Below are positions 1-5,024 of a stretch of 17,224 nt of DNA, piece after piece (position 1 is the first letter of the stretch; each line of letters begins with the position of its first letter). The translations under genes were made by a program, and so were the position numbers. Below the pieces are notes generated by a model. The model worked only from the letters and a program-made list of their open reading frames with translations, was not told the DNA's origin and searched no databases. The stretch covers positions 1-17,224 of the forward strand of contig CAZNQW010000066.1 of the NCBI GenBank assembly GCA_964575225.1, written 5' to 3'. Origin of the DNA: CAZNQW01 sp964575225 (lineage in GTDB: Bacteria; Chloroflexota; Anaerolineae; JAAYZQ01).

Positions 1-2
1 GC

Positions 3-389
3 AAGAGCGCGGGCCGGGTTCTCCTCGGCACCGTCCAGGGCGACATCCATGACCTAGGCAAGAGCATGTTGTTGATGCTGCTACGCTCCTATGGCTTTAC
101 CGTCCTCGACCTGGGCGTCGACGTGCCCCCCGAAAAGTTTGTCGAGGCGGCGCGCGAGTTTCAACCCCACGCCATCGGCCTGTCGGGCCTGATCACCGCC
201 GCCTACAACTCGATGCGCGAGACGGTGACCGCCCTGCGGGCCATGATGGACGAGGACGGCGCTCAGATCCCCATCCTTTTGGGGGGACAGGTGGACGAAC
301 AGGTCTGCCGCTACGTCGACGCCGACTATTGGACCATCGATGCCATGGAGGGTGTGCGGCTGTGCCAAAAGCTGGTCGGCCCAAGCTGA
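3..389 (+). CDS. Cobalamin-binding corrinoid protein, 3' part (5' end outside window)
   Basis: The frame is open from the window edge and starts mid-gene. The first visible residues read KSAGRVLLGTVQGDIHDLGK, which holds the DxHxxG motif of the B12-binding Rossmann fold: the histidine is the lower axial ligand of cobalt. The rest (LLRSYGFTVLDLGVDVPPEKF, IGLSGLIT, then a late ILLGGQVDEQVC) follows the usual order of this fold, with the SxL and GG motifs that cradle the nucleotide tail. Such proteins carry the methyl group between a substrate-specific methyltransferase and a second methyl acceptor in one-carbon metabolism. About 128 residues are seen; the four-helix cap that normally precedes the motif would lie upstream. 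The substrate cannot be told, since the partner methyltransferase is not in view. It could instead be the C-terminal domain of a longer enzyme such as a MetH-like protein. Confidence 0.88.
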   Translation, partial: KSAGRVLLGTVQGDIHDLGKSMLLMLLRSYGFTVLDLGVDVPPEKFVEAAREFQPHAIGLSGLITAAYNSMRETVTALRAMMDEDGAQIPILLGGQVDEQVCRYVDADYWTIDAMEGVRLCQKLVGPS

Positions 390-411
390 GACAACCATCC
401 TAACGGCGCCG

Positions 412-633
412 TCATCGACGGCCGCTGCCCAACCGCGTGACCACCCCCGAAAGGGTCAAGCTCCCCAATTCGGTTCCCCCCGTGTAGGCGCCCCCCTGGT
501 ACAGCCCATCGCGGACCTCGCCGGTGGAGCTACCCCCATAGTACAGATCATAGGTCGCGCCCTTTTCCAGGTCCGGCGAGGAAACCACGATGGATTGGAT
601 CGGCTTTTGGGGCGCAAAGGTGAGCACCGGATC
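412..633 (-). pseudogene. Remnant of a DUF4353-type carbohydrate-binding domain protein, C-terminus only
   Basis: Read on the minus strand, this stretch encodes DPVLTFAPQKPIQSIVVSS, then DLEKGATYDLYYGGSSTG, DGLYQGGAYTGGTELGSLTLSGVV and a stop at 412. I recognise this as the far C-terminus of secreted carbohydrate-binding domain (DUF4353-type) proteins, whose last strands read like SSPxLxxGxTYxxYxGGSxTGxxxDGLYxGGxYTxGT. Upstream of about 633 the frame continues to 696, but as unrelated basic residues (RRPKSG and the like), and no domain body, signal peptide or ribosome binding site is present. The intact family is several hundred residues long, so this is gene debris that converges on the corrinoid gene. 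The preserved frame suggests the decay is recent. The family assignment is from memory of the motif pattern. Confidence 0.7.
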
Positions 634-731
634 CCTCTGCCCTGACTTTGGCCGCCGGATCTGGCGATCCGCCGGGAGCAGGAGTGGGCGCTGCATACCG
701 TGCCTCTACAATTGGGCGGCGGCCCCCGATT

Positions 732-760
732 GTAGGGGCGGGTTTGAAACCCGCCCCTAC
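732..760. repeat. Perfect 29-bp palindrome of GTAGGGGCG type
   Basis: Two exactly complementary 14-nt arms, GTAGGGGCGGGTTT and AAACCCGCCCCTAC, surround a single central G at 746. The sequence reads nearly the same on both strands. Palindromes with these GTAGGGGCG arms are dispersed repeats in many environmental genomes, from memory. A second palindrome with similar outer arms lies at 17010-17034. There is no T-tract, so I do not call it a terminator. Confidence 0.8.
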
Positions 761-784
761 GGATGAGAACTTGTGTTGTCGAGA

Positions 785-808
785 GGAATGCCTGCCCGGC
801 GCCATTCC
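785..808. other. Short inverted repeat upstream of por operon
   Basis: GGAATG (785-790) and CATTCC (803-808) are complementary arms enclosing a C/G-rich 12-nt loop. The sequence lies about 60 bp upstream of the candidate por promoter. No function can be assigned; it may be more debris like the pseudogene to its left. Confidence 0.3.
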
Positions 809-865
809 CGCGCAGGATCTCCATTGATTCAAATGCAATTGCCCCGGCCCACCCGGCAGCAAGTT

Positions 866-894
866 TTGCATTTTAGGCGCCGGGATGGTACACT
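866..894 (+). promoter_or_regulatory. Candidate sigma-70 type promoter of the por operon, extended -10
   Basis: TTGCAT (866-871) and TACACT (889-894) are separated by 17 bp, and the -10 is preceded by TGG, giving an extended -10. The predicted start is near 901, leaving a leader of about 70 nt before the porG start at 971. The -35 is weak (TTG only), so the extended -10 would carry most of the strength. The same TGG plus -10 arrangement recurs at 4437 and 17207. Confidence 0.45.
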
Positions 895-916
895 GGTGCG
901 GCCGCTTGACAAGGAG

Positions 917-939
917 TTTCGGTCCACGGTTGACCGAAA
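917..939 (+). promoter_or_regulatory. Stem-loop in the por leader
   Basis: TTTCGGTC (917-924) pairs with GACCGAAA (932-939) around the 7-nt loop CACGGTT. The 8-bp hairpin is followed by AAAAGCG. It lies inside the predicted 5' leader, about 20 bp before the porG Shine-Dalgarno. It could be an operator-like inverted repeat, an mRNA-stabilising hairpin or a weak attenuator; nothing visible decides between these. Confidence 0.4.
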
Positions 940-970
940 AAAGCGACAAATCACCCTGGGAGGAGACCCT

Positions 971-1543
971 ATGGAACGATTGATCGAGATCCGTTGGCAT
1001 GGTCGCGGGGGTCAAGGTGTGGTCACCGCCGGCAAGCTACTGGCCGAGACGGCGTTGGGCACCGGCCAATACTTTCAGGCCTTTCCCGACTATGGGCCGG
1101 AGCGCATGGGAGCCCCGATCCGTGCCTTTACCCGCCTCAGTCCCCAACCCATCACCCTCCACTCCCAAATTGACACCCCCAATGTGGTCCTGGTTCTCGA
1201 TCCCACGCTGTTGGGAACCGTGCCGGTGACCGAGGGGTTGAAGGAAGATGGCACACTAATCGTCAACACGGCCATGAGTCCAGCCGAGGTGCGCCAAGCC
1301 ACCGGTCTGCAAACGGGCCAGGTGTGTACCGTGGATGCCAGCCACATTGCCATCGACGAGATGGGACGGGACATCACCAATACCCCGATGCTGGGGGCCT
1401 TTGCCCGGGCCACAGGCATATTCGACATTGAGGTACTGGCTGAGCAATTGCGCGCCTGGTTTGGGAAAAAGATCGCGGCCAACGCCGTCGAGGCCAACGT
1501 CCGGGCCATGCGGCGCGCAGCCGAGGAAATGGAACAAGGATAG
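971..1543 (+). CDS. porG: Pyruvate:ferredoxin oxidoreductase, gamma subunit
   Basis: A protein of 190 residues in the 2-oxoacid:acceptor oxidoreductase gamma family. It opens with EIRWHGRGGQGVVTAGKLLA, the diagnostic glycine-rich start of the family, followed by YFQAFPDYGPERMGAPIRAF, also a family signature. The length matches stand-alone gamma subunits of four-subunit enzymes (about 180-200 residues). I place the start at the ATG at 971, not further upstream in the open frame, because GGGAGGAG at 959-966 is a strong Shine-Dalgarno and the family motif begins five residues in. It is the first gene of a G-D-A-B operon, the order known from Thermotoga- and archaea-type enzymes. The gamma subunit completes the complex that oxidises pyruvate with CoA to acetyl-CoA, CO2 and reduced ferredoxin. 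The exact 2-oxoacid is assigned from the alpha subunit; related enzymes use branched-chain oxoacids. Confidence 0.93.
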   Translation: MERLIEIRWHGRGGQGVVTAGKLLAETALGTGQYFQAFPDYGPERMGAPIRAFTRLSPQPITLHSQIDTPNVVLVLDPTLLGTVPVTEGLKEDGTLIVNTAMSPAEVRQATGLQTGQVCTVDASHIAIDEMGRDITNTPMLGAFARATGIFDIEVLAEQLRAWFGKKIAANAVEANVRAMRRAAEEMEQG

Positions 1544-1553
1544 GAGGAGACCG

Positions 1554-1904
1554 ATGGCAGCAAAAGGATGGCGCGAGATCCCCATCGGCGGGTTGATCCT
1601 GGAGGCAGGCAATGCGGTGGAATACCCCACCGGCGGCTGGCGGGCCTTTCGCCCTGTTCACGGCGAGGCCGACTGCACCCACTGCTTTCAGTGCTGGCTG
1701 TTTTGCCCCGATTCCAGCATTCTGGTGGATGCGGATCACGAAAAGATGATGGGCTTTGACCTGGACCACTGCAAGGGCTGCGGCCTGTGCGCCGCCGTCT
1801 GCCCCGTCAATGCCAAAGTCATCCGGCAGGCGGGGGGCGAGGTAGCGCGGGACGACGCCCGCCTGTGCATCCGCATGGTCGAAGAAGGGAGGTTCGAGGA
1901 GTAA
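1554..1904 (+). CDS. porD: Pyruvate:ferredoxin oxidoreductase, delta (ferredoxin) subunit
   Basis: A 116-residue protein with two complete 4Fe-4S cluster motifs, CTHCFQCWLFCP (Cys41, 44, 47, 51) and CKGCGLCAAVCP (Cys73, 76, 79, 83). This 2[4Fe-4S] ferredoxin-like subunit relays electrons from the thiamine-diphosphate site to external ferredoxin. The N-terminal 40 residues (KGWREIPIGGLI, then AVEYPTGGWRAFRP) match the usual delta-subunit lead-in. The start at 1554 is set by GAGGAG at 1544-1549, directly after the porG stop; the gap to porG is 10 nt. No cluster ligand is missing. Co-translation with porG and porA is likely from the spacing. Confidence 0.94.
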   Translation: MAAKGWREIPIGGLILEAGNAVEYPTGGWRAFRPVHGEADCTHCFQCWLFCPDSSILVDADHEKMMGFDLDHCKGCGLCAAVCPVNAKVIRQAGGEVARDDARLCIRMVEEGRFEE

Positions 1905-1908
1905 CGTC

Positions 1909-3096
1909 ATGGGCACATTCCAAGCCTTAACCGGAGACCAGGCCTTTGCCGAGGCGATGCGCCAGATCAACCCCGATGTGGTGGCCGCCTACCCCATCAC
2001 GCCCCAGACCGAGACGGTCGAGTTCTTTGCCGACTATGTGGCCGATGGGCGGGTGGATACCGAATTTGTCACCGTAGAGAGCGAGCACAGCGCCATGAGC
2101 GCCTGCGTCGGCGCCTCGGCAGCCGGGGCGCGGGTGATGACCGCCACCTCGGCCAATGGCCTGGCGCTGATGTGGGAGATCCTCTATGTGGCCGCGTCGC
2201 TGCGCTGCCCCATCGTCATGAGCCTGGTCAACCGTGCCCTGTCGGGTCCGGTGAACATCCATTGCGACCACGCCGACGTGATGGGCATGCGCGACAGCGG
2301 CTGGGTCATCCTCTTTTCTGAAAGCGGCCAGGAGGCCTACGACAACGCCATCCAGGCCGTGCGCATCGCCGAGCACCCCGACGTCCTCTTGCCGGTGGCC
2401 GTCTGCCAGGATGGCTTTATCACCAGCCACGGCATGGAGCGGGTGGAACTCTATGACGACGACCAGGTGCGGGCCTTTATCGGCAGCTACAGCCCCCAAT
2501 GGCCACTGCTGGACCTGGACAAACCCAAGACCTACGGGCCCCTGGACTTTTACGATTACTATTACGAGCACAAGCGCCAGCAGATCGAGGCCATGACCCG
2601 GGCCCAGGCCGTCATCCGGGAGGTGGCCGGCGAATTCAACCGGACCTTTGACCGGGACTATGGCCTGTTCGAGTCGTATCACCTGGAGGACGCCGAAGTG
2701 GCCATCGTCGTCGCCAACTCGACGGCGGGCACGGCCAAAGTGGTCGTCGACCAATTGCGGCGCGAGGGCATCAAGGCCGGGTTGCTCAAGCCGCGGGTCT
2801 TTCGCCCCTTCCCGGCGCAGGAAATCGCCGAGGCCCTGAGCCCGTCCAAGGCCGTGGCGGTGATGGACCGCTCGGTTTCTTTTGGCTCGGCCCACCAAGC
2901 CGGCCCGCTCTTCTTTGAGATCATGACGGCGCTGACCCTCCACGGGCTCCGCGTGCCTGTGGCCGACTATGTCTATGGACTGGGCGGGCGGGACATCCTG
3001 CCTGTCGATATCGAGGGCATCTATCGCGACCTGCTGGGGATGGCCGAAACGGGCCAGGTGGCCCAACCGGTCACCTACCTGGGCGTGCGGGAATAG
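1909..3096 (+). CDS. porA: Pyruvate:ferredoxin oxidoreductase, alpha subunit
   Basis: A 395-residue protein covering the pyrimidine-binding domain of the thiamine-diphosphate enzyme plus the following transketolase-like C-terminal domain. Family landmarks are AAYPITPQTETVEFF (residues 27-40; the TPQT threonine contacts substrate), FVTVESEHSAMSACVGASAAG (53-73, with the catalytic-type glutamate), HCDHADVMGMRDSGW and AVCQDGFITSH. The stretch PLDFYDYYYEHKRQQIEAM and the later RVFRPFP are also typical of PorA. The length matches stand-alone alpha subunits (about 390-400). The Shine-Dalgarno GAGGAG at 1896-1901 overlaps the end of porD, and only 4 nt separate the two genes. The motif set fits pyruvate better than 2-oxoglutarate; a 2-oxoisovalerate enzyme is the main alternative. 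The reaction can run either way: pyruvate oxidation in fermentation or reductive carboxylation of acetyl-CoA. Confidence 0.93.
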   Translation: MGTFQALTGDQAFAEAMRQINPDVVAAYPITPQTETVEFFADYVADGRVDTEFVTVESEHSAMSACVGASAAGARVMTATSANGLALMWEILYVAASLRCPIVMSLVNRALSGPVNIHCDHADVMGMRDSGWVILFSESGQEAYDNAIQAVRIAEHPDVLLPVAVCQDGFITSHGMERVELYDDDQVRAFIGSYSPQWPLLDLDKPKTYGPLDFYDYYYEHKRQQIEAMTRAQAVIREVAGEFNRTFDRDYGLFESYHLEDAEVAIVVANSTAGTAKVVVDQLRREGIKAGLLKPRVFRPFPAQEIAEALSPSKAVAVMDRSVSFGSAHQAGPLFFEIMTALTLHGLRVPVADYVYGLGGRDILPVDIEGIYRDLLGMAETGQVAQPVTYLGVRE

Positions 3097-3105
3097 GGAG
3101 GCATC

Positions 3106-4041
3106 ATGGCAACAAAACTGGTTCCCAAGGAATTGGCGAAACGACCCGAACGGTTGGCACCGGGGCATCGGCTGTGCGCCGGCTGTGGGGCGTCGATTGT
3201 GGTGCGGCAGGTGCTGGCGGCCATCGACCGGCCGGTCGTCGTCGCCAACGCCACCGGCTGCCTGGAAGTGGCGACCTCGATCTATCCCTACACCGCCTGG
3301 CGGGTCCCCTGGATCCACAACGCCTTTGAAAACGCTGCCGCGACCATGAGCGGCGTCGAGGCCGCGTATCGAAGCCTCGTCCGCCAGGGCAAAATCCCGG
3401 AGCAAGACGTCCAGTTCGTGGCCTTTGGCGGCGACGGCGGCACCTACGACATCGGCCTTCAGGCCCTGTCGGGCGCCGTCGAGCGCGGGCACCGATTCCT
3501 CTATGTCTGTTACGACAACGGGGCCTATATGAACACCGGCATCCAGCGCTCCAGTGCCACGCCCCTGGGCGCCCACACCACCACCTCGCCGGCCGGCAAG
3601 GTCATCCCCGGCAAGCAGCAGTACCGCAAGGACCTGACGGCCATCATGGCCGCCCACGGCATCCCCTACGTGGCCCAGGCGGCGCCCAGCCACTGGCGCG
3701 ACCTGATGACCAAGACGCGGAAGGCGGTCGATTGCGGCGGCCCGGCCTTTATGAACGTGCTGTCCAGTTGCAACCGGGGCTGGCGGCACGAAACAGACGA
3801 GACGATCGAGATCACCCAGTTGGGGGTGGATACCTGCTACTGGCCCCTCTTTGAAATCGAGCAGGGCCAGTGGCGCCTGACCTATAAGCCCAAGGAAAAG
3901 CCGCCGGTGGAGGAATGGCTCAAGCGGCAGGGGCGTTTCCGGCACCTGTTCCGGCCCGAGAACCGGCACCTGATCGACGAGTTCCAGGCTGAGGTGGATC
4001 GCAACTGGGAGCGCCTGCTGGAATTGTGCGGCGAGGGGTAG
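3106..4041 (+). CDS. porB: Pyruvate:ferredoxin oxidoreductase, beta subunit
   Basis: A 311-residue protein carrying the thiamine-diphosphate binding half of the active site. The motif GDGGTYDIGLQALSGAVERG (residues 109-128), continuing to the Asn at 138 (CYDNGAYMNTGIQRS), is the family's cofactor and magnesium site. Cys24 and Cys27 (LCAGCGAS), Cys52 (ATGCLEVA) and Cys222 (LSSCNRGW) sit where the four ligands of the proximal 4Fe-4S cluster are expected, so the cluster should be intact. The Shine-Dalgarno GGGAGG at 3096-3101 overlaps the porA stop, with a rather tight 4-nt gap to the ATG. This is the last gene of the operon and is followed 57 nt later by an intrinsic terminator. Nothing suggests truncation. 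Confidence 0.94.
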   Translation: MATKLVPKELAKRPERLAPGHRLCAGCGASIVVRQVLAAIDRPVVVANATGCLEVATSIYPYTAWRVPWIHNAFENAAATMSGVEAAYRSLVRQGKIPEQDVQFVAFGGDGGTYDIGLQALSGAVERGHRFLYVCYDNGAYMNTGIQRSSATPLGAHTTTSPAGKVIPGKQQYRKDLTAIMAAHGIPYVAQAAPSHWRDLMTKTRKAVDCGGPAFMNVLSSCNRGWRHETDETIEITQLGVDTCYWPLFEIEQGQWRLTYKPKEKPPVEEWLKRQGRFRHLFRPENRHLIDEFQAEVDRNWERLLELCGEG

Positions 4042-4097
4042 GGAGAGCCCTTATCCCCCACAAGCATTGCAGGACAACCCTCTTGCAGACAAGATCA

Positions 4098-4124
4098 AGG
4101 ACCGCTGCCGTGGCGGTCCTTTTT
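4098..4124 (+). terminator. Intrinsic terminator of the por operon
   Basis: AGGACCGC (4098-4105) and GCGGTCCT (4113-4120) form a perfect 8-bp GC-rich stem with a 7-nt loop, immediately followed by a run of T (4120-4124). It lies 56 nt after the porB stop and is the clearest rho-independent terminator in the window. Confidence 0.88.
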
Positions 4125-4233
4125 CGTGGAGCTGGAACAAGTTGACGGCAGCCAAAGGTCGAACACCTGTCGCTGCCCCTGTCCACCGCAAGTTCCCAAC
4201 CGGCGGACCTGGCACCAACCAATGCACAAGGCC

Positions 4234-4407
4234 CATGTTTTTCCAGGGCTGTTGCATTGTCTCTTGACCGATGTGATTTGGTTGGGCTCCGCGCCCCGTC
4301 CTCGGGGCGCGGTGGTCTGCCAGGTGTGCAGGCCGCCCCCGAGACGGGGGCGGCGAGCTCCAAACTAGATTGACTGGCCGACTTTGCAACAGCCCTACAT
4401 GTTTTTC
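4234..4407. mobile_element. MITE-like element with 12-bp terminal inverted repeats and 10-bp flanking direct repeat
   Basis: AGGGCTGTTGCA at 4245-4256 is exactly complementary to TGCAACAGCCCT at 4385-4396. The decamer CATGTTTTTC stands directly outside both ends (4234-4243 and 4398-4407), as a target-site duplication would. With one further base at each side, the element itself is 4244-4397, 154 bp. It has no coding capacity. GGGCTGTTGCA-type ends occur in several insertion sequence families, and a 10-bp duplication fits IS4-like elements (both from memory). The interior can fold into a cloverleaf, listed separately. The element sits between the por terminator and a strong promoter. Confidence 0.72.
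4281..4365 (+). repeat. Cloverleaf-capable structured core inside the MITE-like element (copy 1)
   Basis: Three hairpins can form in a row. The first is a perfect 10-bp stem CCGCGCCCCG/CGGGGCGCGG (4289-4298 with 4303-4312, loop TCCT). The second is GGTCTGC/GCAGGCC (4314-4320 with 4328-4334, one G-U). The third is a 10-bp stem GCCGCCCCCG/CGGGGGCGGC (4332-4341 with 4345-4354, loop AGA). The second and third compete for 3 nt. GCTC and GAGC, extended by GTTGG and CCAAAC with a bulge, close the set at the base. A related sequence lies at 11991-12072. Confidence 0.6.
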
Positions 4408-4416
4408 GAACGGATA

Positions 4417-4445
4417 TTGACGATGGCCTAATCCCGTGGTATACT
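4417..4445 (+). promoter_or_regulatory. Near-consensus sigma-70 type promoter with extended -10
   Basis: TTGACG (4417-4422) and TATACT (4440-4445) each match the consensus at five of six positions, with the optimal 17-bp spacer and a TGG extension before the -10. The predicted start is about 4452. It is the best promoter in the window and begins 10 bp past the MITE-like element's flanking repeat. The next large gene starts only at 5025, so it drives either a very long leader or a separate RNA. Confidence 0.72.
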
Positions 4446-4451
4446 GTTGGT

Positions 4452-5024
4452 GTCAAACGTAGGTCTGGCTCTCCCAAGGCTGGTGATCACCGGCCTGGGG
4501 AGAATTCGCGTCCGTGAACGACTAGCGGTCCGAGTTGTCTAGGTTCGTGTACGATCATGGCGTCGTACCCGCAAGGATTTGCCTCCATGGGCACATCATC
4601 CAATGATTGTGTCGCAGGGGCAGCGGTGGGCAGGGACAAAGCCCTGATCGGGAAGCTCACGGGCGATCCTCTCCATTCTCATCATCGCTCCACCATCCAT
4701 ATCCCCCGAGTCTCTGGCTGTTCGAAGCGAGGTTGATGATGCCGTGTCAAAAGACACGGCACCCGTCACCTCACCATGCCGCGTTCGCTGCGCAGCTCCT
4801 AGCCGAGCTTAAGAGTAAACGCGACGGCGTTGCGTGGCTGTTGGCGACGACCTGATAGGGGAACCGTGCGCCGCAGCGATGGCTTGGTGTCGCCGTCTGC
4901 CCTGCCGGGTACCACTGCAGGGCCCTTGTAACGAGAGACTTGTGGGCGTCTGGCCTGATCGGGTCAAGCCACTTTCTCTGGTTGGATTCGCATGCGGTTC
5001 CAGGAGAAGAAAGGAGCGAATGTC
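4452..5024 (+). ncRNA. Predicted structured transcript: long 5' leader or independent small RNA
   Basis: No convincing reading frame fills this stretch, but it begins at a strong promoter and carries at least four hairpins. The first is 4470-4503, a stem of about 15 paired positions (TCTCCC..GGC.GGTG with complement) with one mismatch and one G-U. Then come 4549-4568 (GTACGA/TCGTAC), 4740-4761 (TGCCGTGTC, loop AAAA, GACACGGCA) and 4899-4923 (GCCCTGC/GCAGGGC). None has a T-tract, so transcription may run into the 1491-residue protein gene. I do not recognise a known riboswitch or RNA family. Whether it is one leader, an sRNA plus a leader, or only incidental hairpins in GC-rich DNA cannot be told from sequence alone. 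Confidence 0.4.

Noticed and set aside
773..970. N-terminal extension of porG
   Set aside because: The extension would span the predicted promoter and leader hairpin and has no family similarity; the ATG at 971 has a strong Shine-Dalgarno.
1927..3969. 680-residue open frame on the minus strand opposite porA and porB
   Set aside because: It is the antisense shadow of two clearly recognised genes in GC-rich DNA; its composition (runs of His, Gly, Asp, Val) is typical of such shadows and it has no recognisable domain.
4281..4365. tRNA or tRNA-like gene
   Set aside because: The cloverleaf lacks the T-loop GTTCGA motif, a 7-nt anticodon loop and CCA-compatible ends; loops are only 3-5 nt.
4607..4855. 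Possible 82-residue small protein in the leader region
   Set aside because: It would start with TTG, has no Shine-Dalgarno, and its sequence resembles no family. The 4740-4761 hairpin lies inside it. Non-coding structure explains the region better.
4861..4960. Group II intron fragment suggested by the text GTGCG near 4865
   Set aside because: No domain V hairpin (GAGC..GUUC type) or intron-encoded protein is present nearby; the short match is chance.
4992..5024. Upstream ATG start for the exported protein
   Set aside because: It would put 11 charged residues before the signal peptide and lacks a spaced ribosome binding site; the ATG at 5025 has AAGGAG and begins a normal signal peptide.
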